64,000 nt of DNA, taken from NCBI GenBank assembly GCA_963820955.1, contig CAWGCA010000039.1, positions 1 to 64,000 on the forward strand. The letters run 5' to 3'. The DNA comes from CAWGCA01 sp963820955. GTDB lineage: Bacteria > Pseudomonadota > Gammaproteobacteria > Chromatiales > Chromatiaceae. The translations under genes and the position numbers were made by a program. The notes beneath the pieces are model-generated. The model saw only the letters and a list, made by a program, of their open reading frames with translations, made no database searches and was not told the origin of the DNA. Numbering within the stretch: the first letter of the stretch is position 1; every line of letters begins with the position of its first letter. This document shows positions 1-7,607 of the stretch, piece by piece.

Positions 1-34
1 AAAAAGTTCGTTTAGTATTTTAGGTAAAAATAGA

Positions 35-307
35 GTGTTGTTATTTTTTCCAATCATTAATTTTATCATTGTGCTTTTTATTTGTTCACTCTTCATTTTA
101 CCCGCAGGTTATTATTTCTATAATAAATATAATAATGATTCCAATTTAGAAAAATCTATTCTGGTAAAAAAACAAGTTACTGCGACTAGTCAGAATGTTC
201 AATTCAATAAAGAATATGCAGATACAAAAACCGATTCTAGAATGAAACCAATCTACTGGGTTATTTGGGGAAGTATATATTTTCAGTATTTATTGCAACC
301 TATTTAA
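35..307 (+). CDS. Small AT-rich membrane protein, unknown
   Basis: An ORF of 90 residues lies in a stretch far more AT-rich than everything downstream. Residues about 1-28 form one strongly hydrophobic segment, probably a membrane anchor or uncleaved signal, followed by a polar Asn/Lys/Thr-rich part and a second short hydrophobic end. I recognise no family. It lies directly before a decapitated hydrogenase gene, and its composition suggests recently acquired DNA. The ORF may also be fortuitous, because stop codons are not rare in AT-rich sequence and no clear ribosome-binding site is visible. Confidence 0.35.
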   Translation: MLLFFPIINFIIVLFICSLFILPAGYYFYNKYNNDSNLEKSILVKKQVTATSQNVQFNKEYADTKTDSRMKPIYWVIWGSIYFQYLLQPI

Positions 308-335
308 ATGTTGCGCTTTTATACTGAAATATTGA

Positions 336-863
336 ATGCAGTCAGGGGAGGGAACGTTGATATTAGACCAGTCGTCACTTGCCTACCACTGGGCGCGCAT
401 GATCGAGCTGCTGTACTGCGCCGAGGCGATCAAGCAACTGCTGCTGGATGACGATCTGCTGGGGAGCGAACTGCGCAACCGGGGGGAGATGCAGGGGGAG
501 GGGATAGGCGTCATCGAGGCCCCGCGCGGCACCCTGTTTCATCACTACCTGATCGACGAGGACGGCCTGGTTGTAAAGGCCAATCTCATTGTCTCAACCA
601 CCAACAACAACCAGGCAATGAACGAATCCATTCGCCAGGTGGCCAGTCATTACCTCGACGGCCAACAACTCACCGAGCCCCTGCTGAATCAGATCGAAGT
701 GGCCATTCGCGCCTATGATCCCTGCCTCTCCTGCGCCACCCATGCCCTGGGCAAAATGCCGTTGGAGGTGGAACTGCTGGATGTGAACGGCAGGGTCGTC
801 GGGCGCATCGAGAAACAGACCTCCGGTGCCGTGCTGCTCGATAACCCTGTCCGGGATGAATGA
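336..863 (+). pseudogene. hoxH: NiFe-hydrogenase large subunit, C-terminal remnant
   Basis: The 175 residues match the C-terminal third of a group 3 (HoxH-like, bidirectional) NiFe-hydrogenase large subunit. The sequence has YHWARMIELL, the APRGTLFHHY motif and the C-terminal nickel ligand motif DPCLSCATH. A short tail follows the His, as expected before maturation cleavage. The N-terminal two thirds, including the first CxxC nickel ligands, are absent: an in-frame TGA sits at 333-335 and AT-rich unrelated DNA lies upstream. The stop overlaps the hoxW start (ATGA). I infer loss of the 5' part by insertion or deletion near 330; the remnant cannot be an active hydrogenase. Confidence 0.85.
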
Positions 864-1366
864 AGCCGGTACTGATCTTCGGCTACGGTAATCCGTCGCG
901 GGGTGACGATGCCCTGGGCCCGGAGCTGCTGCAGCGGATCGAGGATGCGCTCTACCATGGGCCTGGGAGGGATCAGGTCGAGCTGCTCACTGACTTCCAG
1001 CTGCAGGTGGAACACGCCATGGATCTCAGCGGCAGAGAGCTGGTGCTGTTCGCCGATGCCAGTGTGTCGGCCATCGCGCCTTATGAGTTCTGCCGGATCG
1101 GGCCGGAGAGAGATGTCAGCTACACCAGCCACGCCCTGAGTCCCGCCGCGGTATTGAACGTCTGCCAACAGCTGCATCAATCGCCGCTGCCTCCCTGTTA
1201 TCTATTGTCCATTCGCGGCTATTCGTTTGAACTTGGCAACTCCTTGTCCGAACCTGCGCGGGCCAATTTGACGCAGAGTCTGGATTTCGTCTTGAGACTG
1301 TTGCACAGTGAGGATCCGGGCGAAGCTGCTCGCGAATTGGGTAAAACAGTGATGATCTCACCATGA
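860..1366 (+). CDS. hoxW: Hydrogenase maturation protease
   Basis: This 168-residue protein belongs to the HyaD/HybD/HoxW peptidase family, which clips the C-terminal tail of the NiFe-hydrogenase large subunit after nickel insertion. The N-terminal GYGNPSRGDDALGPEL motif carries the first acidic nickel-sensing residue, LFADAS the second, and SYTSHALSP the conserved His. It overlaps the truncated hydrogenase gene by ATGA, so both once formed one operon. Its reading frame is intact although its substrate gene here is destroyed. It could serve another hydrogenase elsewhere in the genome or be a leftover. Its stop overlaps the next start by ATGA as well. Confidence 0.85.
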   Translation: MKPVLIFGYGNPSRGDDALGPELLQRIEDALYHGPGRDQVELLTDFQLQVEHAMDLSGRELVLFADASVSAIAPYEFCRIGPERDVSYTSHALSPAAVLNVCQQLHQSPLPPCYLLSIRGYSFELGNSLSEPARANLTQSLDFVLRLLHSEDPGEAARELGKTVMISP

Positions 1367-4300
1367 ATACGGCCAGCAATAATCCATCCTCCAGCAGTCC
1401 ACCGCTTTATCGGCGCCGCTGGTTTATCACGCTCCTCGTCCTGACCCTTCTGTTCTTCGTCATCCTGCTGTTGCTGCCGGTCGGTATCGGTTACGGGGTA
1501 AAGAGCTGGATGCTGGGGCAGGGTGCCGAAGAAGTCCAGATAGAAGATGTGGATTTCAATCCGTTTACCGGGACCCTGGCCCTGCGAGGGCTGCAGGTGT
1601 CCGCCAACGGCAACCGCACACTTGAGTTAACCGCCCTGTCAGTCGTTGCGGATTGGATGCCCCTGTGGCGCAGGCAGGCCTATGTACGGTCCCTGGAGTT
1701 ACAGGGCCTGCGGCTGTCGGTGACCGATACCGAGGAGGAGGGGCTGCAGATCGGCGGCATCCGATTGGCGGGAGAGCCGGAAGACGAACCGGAGGATGCA
1801 CCGGAAGAGGGGGTGCCATGGGGATTCGGCATCGGTCGGCTGCTGATCAGCGACAGCGAGGTCGGCTATCGGGACCCGAGACTCGAAACCCGGGTCAGTC
1901 TACAGCGATTGCAGCTATCGGAACTGATCAGCTGGAAACCGGAGCAGGCCGTCGACCTGGCCCTGGCGGGTGCCATCGACCAGGCGCCGCTGCAGATCGA
2001 CGGCCAACTGACGCCCTTTTCGGCAAATCCGGAATTCAACGGCAAGGTTCAGCTGGAAGATCTGGTGCTGGGAACCTTTTCCGGACTGGCAGGCCCCCAG
2101 CTCCGTCAACTCGCCGGGAAACTGTCGATCGACTCCTCCCTGCAGGCACGCCAGCAGCAGGACGGCACAATGCAGGCGCAGCAACAGGGCAAAATCCGGT
2201 TACAGGGGCTGCAGATTGCGAGCGATCCGCTGCAGCTGGATCAGCAGCAGTTGGGCTGGGACGGGAAGACCGTGCTGGATCTTGCACCGGACGCAAACCG
2301 GGTGACACTGGACTTGGACGGTCGATTGGAACAGGGTCCTCTGGCCCTGAAGTTTGCCGAACCCGGGCTGCAGGTCCAGGATCAGGGGCTGTCCTGGCAG
2401 GGTGCGGTCAACCTCAAGCAGCAATCTGAATCCTACCAGCTGGCAATAAAAGGTGGGCTGGAACACAAGGCACTGGATCTTGCCCTGTCGGAGACCGGGA
2501 TGCGGTTGAAGAACGGCCAGTTAAACTGGAGCGGTGAGCTGAGTGTCGAGGGGGAACCTCAGACCACCAAGGTTCAGACCGGTGGTGAGTTGAAATTGAG
2601 TCAACTCCGGATTGACCCCGGAGAGGTCGCGCAAACAGTCACGGCCCAGCGCATCGAGATCGCCAGCAGTCAGTTGCAGTTCCAGCAGGATAAGGGCTCG
2701 GGTGCCGTCGATCTGTCCCATCAGGGAAAACTGTCGATCAGCGGGCTTGGTGCAAATCAAGCGGGCGATAACCTGTCCGAGCAGGGTATTCAGTGGCAGG
2801 GGGATCTGGCGCTGAACTCTGTCGGTGATAAGCTGCGGCTGGATGCCCAGGGCGAGTTACAGACCGAACAACTGGCGGTACTGTTGTCGGTGTGGGACCT
2901 GGATCTGAAACAGGGACCCCTGCGCTGGAATGGCAGCGCCCGTTATGGCCAGTCTGATGGAGAGCTGTTGCTGGAGCTAAAGGGTGATTTCGCGGCCGGA
3001 CAGCTGCTGGTCGATGCGCCGAAGCACGATATTCGATTGCTTGCCTTCGACAGCCTTCGGTTGGACGGGATCGATCTGAAGGGACCGAAGGCATTCGATC
3101 TACAACAGGCCAGCACAGAAAATCTCCGTCTCGCCAGACGCGATAATGCGGAGACAGCGGGAGCGGAAGCGGCGCCGGCCCTGTTGCAAACCTCCCGTTC
3201 CAGCCTGACCGGAGTTCGTTTCGGTATGCCGAGTGGCCTCCATATCGAGCAGCTGGAGCACCAGGATCTGCATGCGATTATCCGACGGGATAAAGAGGGT
3301 GGGCTGAACGCCGTGCGGATTATCGATATTCTCACCGAAATATTGGCGGGCGAGGTAAAAACCGACACCGCAGAGGACGTCTCTGTCGAGCAGGAGGGGT
3401 TATCATCGGAGGCTGAACCGGCAGTGGCTGAATCCGGCGGTCTGCCGGTCCGGGTGGGCAAGGTGGTGGTTACCGGGGAGAGTACGCTGCTTTACGCGGA
3501 TGACAACGTGGACCCCCCCTATCTGGCCAGGCTGGAATTCACCGAATTCAGTCTCTCCGATATCGACAGTGGCGACCCGGAGCAGGACAGTCTCTTCGTG
3601 TTGAAGGCGAAGATCGGGGAACACGCCGAACTCAATTTGGAGGGAAAGGCCCGTTTCTTCGATAAACAGGGCACCGCCGATATCAAGGGCCGCATCGAGG
3701 CGCTGGAGCTGCCGCCGCTGTCTTCCTACTCGGGTCCGGCCATTGGCTACAGACTGCAAAGCGGACAATTGGATGCCGATATCGATATACAGATTAAACA
3801 GGGGCAGATCTCGGGATCCAACCACCTGGCCATTCATCAACTGGAGGTGGCCAAGCTGGATGCGGAGCAATTGAAAAAATACGAGATTCAGACGACCGTG
3901 CCCCTGGACACGGGTCTGGACATGTTGCGGGACCGCAACAACACCATCAATCTGGAGCTGCCGGTCGCCGGTGATATCAGCCAGCCGGAATTCAATATCA
4001 ATGACGCCCTCAATCAGGCCATCGGCAAGGCTATGCAAAAGGGTGCCAGGGTCTATCTCGCCGCAGCCCTGTTCCCGTTTGGCACTATGCTGGCAGTCGC
4101 TGAGATCGCAGGTGGGGCTGCGATGCAGGTAAGGCTCGACCCGGTGGTTTTTGCTGAGGCCTCGACCGAGTTGGATAAGACGTCAAAGGAGTACCTGGAG
4201 AAAATCGCTGAGGTGCTAAAGGAACGACCGGCGATTTATATCAAGGTCTGCGGGGTTGTCGTGGACGGGGATCGCGAGGCCCTCAAGCAGAAGAATTCGG

Positions 4301-4599
4301 TCGAGTCGAAGACCAAGGGTGAGGCCGCAGGCGAGGTGGGACGGCAGCTGATTTCGCCCAGAGAAGCGGAACAACCGGCCCAGAAACAAGACGCTGCAGA
4401 ATCTAAAATTAAAGAGAATCCCCAGCCTGCCATCGTCAGCAGTGCACAGCTCAAGGCGCTTGCCGCGGAGCGGGCGGCCGGAGTCAAGGGTTATCTGATG
4501 AAGCAAGGTGGTGTCAAAGCCGGCCGTCTGATTGCGTGCGAGCCTGCCATCGACTTGGAAAAACCAGCGGCGAAACCGCGTGTCGATCTTTTGTTGTAG
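1363..4599 (+). CDS. DUF748 / AsmA-like envelope protein
   Basis: A 1078-residue protein with a cytoplasmic Pro/Ser-rich start and one transmembrane segment (about residues 20-45). A very long periplasmic part follows, made of repeated beta-rich units with Leu/Gln/Asp-rich repeats such as LQGLQI and LDGRLEQGPLAL. This is the DUF748 architecture, related to AsmA/TamB-like bridge proteins of the cell envelope. The C-terminal part (residues about 925-1060) resembles an OmpA-like segment (FAEASTELDKTSKEYLEKIA). Role inferred: outer-membrane biogenesis or lipid transport. It overlaps hoxW by four bases, an unusual partner, so co-transcription may not reflect function. Confidence 0.7.
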   Translation: MNTASNNPSSSSPPLYRRRWFITLLVLTLLFFVILLLLPVGIGYGVKSWMLGQGAEEVQIEDVDFNPFTGTLALRGLQVSANGNRTLELTALSVVADWMPLWRRQAYVRSLELQGLRLSVTDTEEEGLQIGGIRLAGEPEDEPEDAPEEGVPWGFGIGRLLISDSEVGYRDPRLETRVSLQRLQLSELISWKPEQAVDLALAGAIDQAPLQIDGQLTPFSANPEFNGKVQLEDLVLGTFSGLAGPQLRQLAGKLSIDSSLQARQQQDGTMQAQQQGKIRLQGLQIASDPLQLDQQQLGWDGKTVLDLAPDANRVTLDLDGRLEQGPLALKFAEPGLQVQDQGLSWQGAVNLKQQSESYQLAIKGGLEHKALDLALSETGMRLKNGQLNWSGELSVEGEPQTTKVQTGGELKLSQLRIDPGEVAQTVTAQRIEIASSQLQFQQDKGSGAVDLSHQGKLSISGLGANQAGDNLSEQGIQWQGDLALNSVGDKLRLDAQGELQTEQLAVLLSVWDLDLKQGPLRWNGSARYGQSDGELLLELKGDFAAGQLLVDAPKHDIRLLAFDSLRLDGIDLKGPKAFDLQQASTENLRLARRDNAETAGAEAAPALLQTSRSSLTGVRFGMPSGLHIEQLEHQDLHAIIRRDKEGGLNAVRIIDILTEILAGEVKTDTAEDVSVEQEGLSSEAEPAVAESGGLPVRVGKVVVTGESTLLYADDNVDPPYLARLEFTEFSLSDIDSGDPEQDSLFVLKAKIGEHAELNLEGKARFFDKQGTADIKGRIEALELPPLSSYSGPAIGYRLQSGQLDADIDIQIKQGQISGSNHLAIHQLEVAKLDAEQLKKYEIQTTVPLDTGLDMLRDRNNTINLELPVAGDISQPEFNINDALNQAIGKAMQKGARVYLAAALFPFGTMLAVAEIAGGAAMQVRLDPVVFAEASTELDKTSKEYLEKIAEVLKERPAIYIKVCGVVVDGDREALKQKNSVESKTKGEAAGEVGRQLISPREAEQPAQKQDAAESKIKENPQPAIVSSAQLKALAAERAAGVKGYLMKQGGVKAGRLIACEPAIDLEKPAAKPRVDLLL

Positions 4600-4692
4600 C
4601 GGTCGGGTCGGTATGCAGGCAAGCCGTGGCTTAGGTTTTTGAGCGAATCAGTTCCCTAAAGAAGCTTGGAGCAGTGTATACAAAAGGTTGTC

Positions 4693-4938
4693 ATGGCTAA
4701 TCGAAAATTTATCTTTTGCGATATATGCAATCCTCAGGGGGTTCGAATCCCGGAGCAGAGACGCGCTTCAAAACGGGATGTGAGGGAAGGCCGTCGGGTG
4801 ACCGATGGGCGCATGTGGTTCGATGGGAAGATCGACGAGGCGGTTGCGAACCATGGATGGCTGGTTAGCAAAGAGGGGCAGCATGTCTGCCCCTACTGTC
4901 GGTCGAGGGTTGAAGAGGCAGAGCAGGGCTCCGACTAA
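4693..4938 (+). CDS. Small protein with two CxxC pairs
   Basis: I start at the ATG of MANRKFIFCDIC, 81 residues; an in-frame start 27 bases upstream is less convincing. An N-terminal CDIC and a C-terminal CPYC about 70 residues later could bind one metal ion, as in small zinc-ribbon proteins. The middle is basic and then has GRMWFDGKIDEAVANHGW. No family is recognised. It is monocistronic, between the DUF748 gene and the convergent TIM-barrel gene. Confidence 0.6.
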   Translation: MANRKFIFCDICNPQGVRIPEQRRASKRDVREGRRVTDGRMWFDGKIDEAVANHGWLVSKEGQHVCPYCRSRVEEAEQGSD

Positions 4939-5014
4939 CCCGAGTTCATTACCAGTGAGTCCTATTCGTAACCAGCCAGCGCCTCTGTTTGGGGCACACA
5001 GGGGTACGGCGCAG

Positions 5015-6043
5015 TTACCCGCCCCAGGCATCCCGCACCAGGGCCGCGTTCTGCAGCAGTGTGTCCAGCCAGTAATTCATCATCTCGGCGTTTTGTTTGT
5101 GTTGCCAGTGGGAGAAAAGCGATGCATGTTCGCGCAGCGGGGTTTCTCCTTCCAACGGGTGCATCTCCATCATGAACGAGAGTTTGTCGGCGGGGAGTAC
5201 GGCTTTTGCCTTGCGGACAATTGCGCGCAGACCCGACAGTCCGAACATTCCCTGCAGTAGATAAAGGCCTCGGTACTCGAAGGGCAGTCGAATCTGTTGC
5301 AGGAAACTCAAGTGGTCGGAAACACCGAAGCGGCTCAGGGTGGACAGGGGGTGTCCGTCGTGCAGGTGAAAATGCAAGGGTTTGTCCAGCCGTGACAGGG
5401 ATTCGATCAGATCGAGTACCGCGGGCAGCGCCATTCTTGTCGCCTGCTGAACGCCACTGATCTTTTCCGGTAACTCCGGGCTGTCGGGTCGCAGCACGCA
5501 GACGTCCTGATCCGGGTATTGGGCCATATAGGCCGTACGGCAGACGCGTATTCCCAAATGCCCCACATCGAGCGCCGCGCTGAGATAGCGGGTTTCACTG
5601 CACCGCTCGAACAGGTTCGCGAAGTAGGAGGGTTCCAGGCCAACCGCATATTCGATAAACAGCAGCGGGCTGTCGTCCAGATGGGACAACAACCAGTCCG
5701 TTTCCCGCATCGCGGCCTGGGTCTCGTCCGGGTTCTGCGCAAACTCCAGCTGATCGTGTACGACCAGACCATACAGCTTTCCGCCCGCTATTCGTGCGTA
5801 CTCCATGAGCGTGTCTCGTCCGGTTTTTTGCAGCAGGTTGATGTTTCGGGGCAGATGGGCCGTGCAGGGCAGCGCTTCAGGCCGATAGGTGAGCTGCCGT
5901 TGCAGGTCTTCCGGGCTGCCGACGTAGAGTTCGCCTCCTAAACCGGCCTCGGAAAACCGCACCTGGGCAAGCCTCATGAGGGCGTCGTCGCCCTCGATGG
6001 GTGACTGTTTGGAGAGCATGGCGAGCAGTTTGGGTGAGGACAT
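5015..6043 (-). CDS. Xylose-isomerase-like TIM-barrel protein
   Basis: This 342-residue protein has the layout of the AP-endonuclease-2/xylose-isomerase-like TIM barrel superfamily, which binds divalent metal through Glu, Asp and His residues at strand ends. Candidates are FIEYAVGLEPS (Glu), SAALDVGHLGIRV (Asp and His), HFHLHDGHP (His, Asp) and FMMEMHPLEGETP (Glu). It lies 61 bases downstream of the glucan-dikinase-like gene on the same strand, whose own N-terminus carries a second barrel of the same superfamily. The two probably form an operon acting on a sugar or sugar phosphate. The substrate is unknown. Confidence 0.65.
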   Translation of the reverse strand: MSSPKLLAMLSKQSPIEGDDALMRLAQVRFSEAGLGGELYVGSPEDLQRQLTYRPEALPCTAHLPRNINLLQKTGRDTLMEYARIAGGKLYGLVVHDQLEFAQNPDETQAAMRETDWLLSHLDDSPLLFIEYAVGLEPSYFANLFERCSETRYLSAALDVGHLGIRVCRTAYMAQYPDQDVCVLRPDSPELPEKISGVQQATRMALPAVLDLIESLSRLDKPLHFHLHDGHPLSTLSRFGVSDHLSFLQQIRLPFEYRGLYLLQGMFGLSGLRAIVRKAKAVLPADKLSFMMEMHPLEGETPLREHASLFSHWQHKQNAEMMNYWLDTLLQNAALVRDAWGG

Positions 6044-6104
6044 CGGATTGTCTCCTGTTATTATTCTCGGTCGGTTAAGGCTGACAGCCAGCGAATTATT
6101 CGGT

Positions 6105-7607
6105 CTATCCTAAGCGGGGAGAGGCAGCTCCCTGTTGCGGGCGGGTCTGGACGATGTGGATCCTGTCTTTGGCAATTACCCCCTCCACATCTTGGGGGCC
6201 GTCCAGCCTCGCTTCGAGAAAGCGAGCGATTTCCGCCAATTGTTTGCCTAGTATAGCGGTTGATGCCGGGTCAGTGGACAGGGTTACGCGGCTATAGTCG
6301 ATTCGTGTCTGGCAGATACCGTCGTGCGGCTCAGCTTGAAGGGCCAGACTGTAACTGGCGCAGGCAGTCAGAATGCTCTCTCCGGTGTCTCGATTACACA
6401 GCAGGCGGTATGGAGTGCCTGGCTGTGCAGCGGATGCGAGGGTTTCACCGAGACCCAGCGCCAGTTCCACCCTCGCCTGGCCGCCGGCGGGAGAGATGGG
6501 ATCGGTGGTATGCATGATGAAAGAGAATTCGGGTGCCACCAATTTCTGAATCAGCACCGCCATGTGGATATCTGCGTGGGGAATACCATTCTGCAGCCGG
6601 CTGGCGTAAGCGCGTTTGGTCCACAACGAGGCCCACACCTGACGAATGGCAGCGGCGCACGCCCCGGCTGAAACACCGATGCACGAGTCGTAGAGACCGG
6701 CGCTGGCAAGGCCTTCCAGGTCTTCGCCATTGGCACTCGAGCGCACCGCCAGCAGGGTATCGGGGCCGAAAAAGCGCTCAATATCCTGGCAGACCCCTGC
6801 TGCCAGCGGCAGCGCCAGCAGGATCTGCCGCAGCTCCTCCAGTGCGCCGGCTGATGATCCAGCGCTATGGCCTTGCAGCTGGGTCTGGCGCACCCGGTAT
6901 ATTCCTGCCTCATCTGCCGCTTGTGCCAGGCTGCTCTCCATTGCGCCGAACGGCACCACAAGACCGTCGAGTGCAGTGAACAGCCCGGCAGACTCCCGCG
7001 CCAGGGTCAACAGCCGTGCAGCGCTGGCGGCCTTGGCACCACAACAGGCCGCTGTGGCCTTGGGCAAGGGAACAACCCGTTCACCCTGCCCAAGATCCGC
7101 CAACGGAATCAATGGCATCCTGTTGTCTCGTGCGGTTGTATTCTGACTGACTGCTTCGTCCACGGCCCTCATGGTCAGACCGCTCGCCGATACCTGCAGT
7201 TGAACGGATCTGTCCAGGCAGTCGTCGAATTCCCGGGGTTGTCCCCGCTCCTCTGAAGCGGCAAAGGGAATACCGGCCTGCCGGGCGCGTACACCCAGGT
7301 GGGAGAGGTGGGGGATGGAATGGCAGAGCAGGATTCCGACGACATTTGACGGGATCTCCTCGTCACCCTGCGCGCTGTCCAGCAGTAGTATCAGCGGCTG
7401 TTCCTCCGGCGGCAGCGAACGGAGGCTCGGGCAGCGGATCAGTCGGCCGGACGCCTCTCCCGGTGCCACCGCAGACCAGGGTGGACTGTTCAAACAGCGG
7501 CGGACCGCGCTTTCGGATCCCTCTGCCAGCCTGGCCAGCTGGAAGATAATATTGCCCCGAATATCGCCTTCCGAGTAAACCCTGATCGCTTGCGAGGTAA
7601 CCCCCAA
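6105..7607 (-). CDS. Glucan,water-dikinase-like protein, C-terminal half
   Basis: This frame carries the catalytic half of a protein resembling plant alpha-glucan,water dikinase (GWD), which transfers the beta-phosphate of ATP to glucan through a phosphohistidine. Visible in order: the phosphohistidine swivel domain with GDEEIP and LSHLGVRAR (catalytic His codon at 7299-7301), then the PPDK-type ATP-binding domain with LAVRSSANGEDLEGL and the C-terminal DVEGVIAKDRIHIVQTRPQ. The end is complete. It has no start of its own: it continues the frame of the upstream ORF (7490-9619), from which it is separated by a one-base deficit in a G7 run at 7631-7637. Confidence 0.75.
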   Translation of the reverse strand: MGVTSQAIRVYSEGDIRGNIIFQLARLAEGSESAVRRCLNSPPWSAVAPGEASGRLIRCPSLRSLPPEEQPLILLLDSAQGDEEIPSNVVGILLCHSIPHLSHLGVRARQAGIPFAASEERGQPREFDDCLDRSVQLQVSASGLTMRAVDEAVSQNTTARDNRMPLIPLADLGQGERVVPLPKATAACCGAKAASAARLLTLARESAGLFTALDGLVVPFGAMESSLAQAADEAGIYRVRQTQLQGHSAGSSAGALEELRQILLALPLAAGVCQDIERFFGPDTLLAVRSSANGEDLEGLASAGLYDSCIGVSAGACAAAIRQVWASLWTKRAYASRLQNGIPHADIHMAVLIQKLVAPEFSFIMHTTDPISPAGGQARVELALGLGETLASAAQPGTPYRLLCNRDTGESILTACASYSLALQAEPHDGICQTRIDYSRVTLSTDPASTAILGKQLAEIARFLEARLDGPQDVEGVIAKDRIHIVQTRPQQGAASPRLG

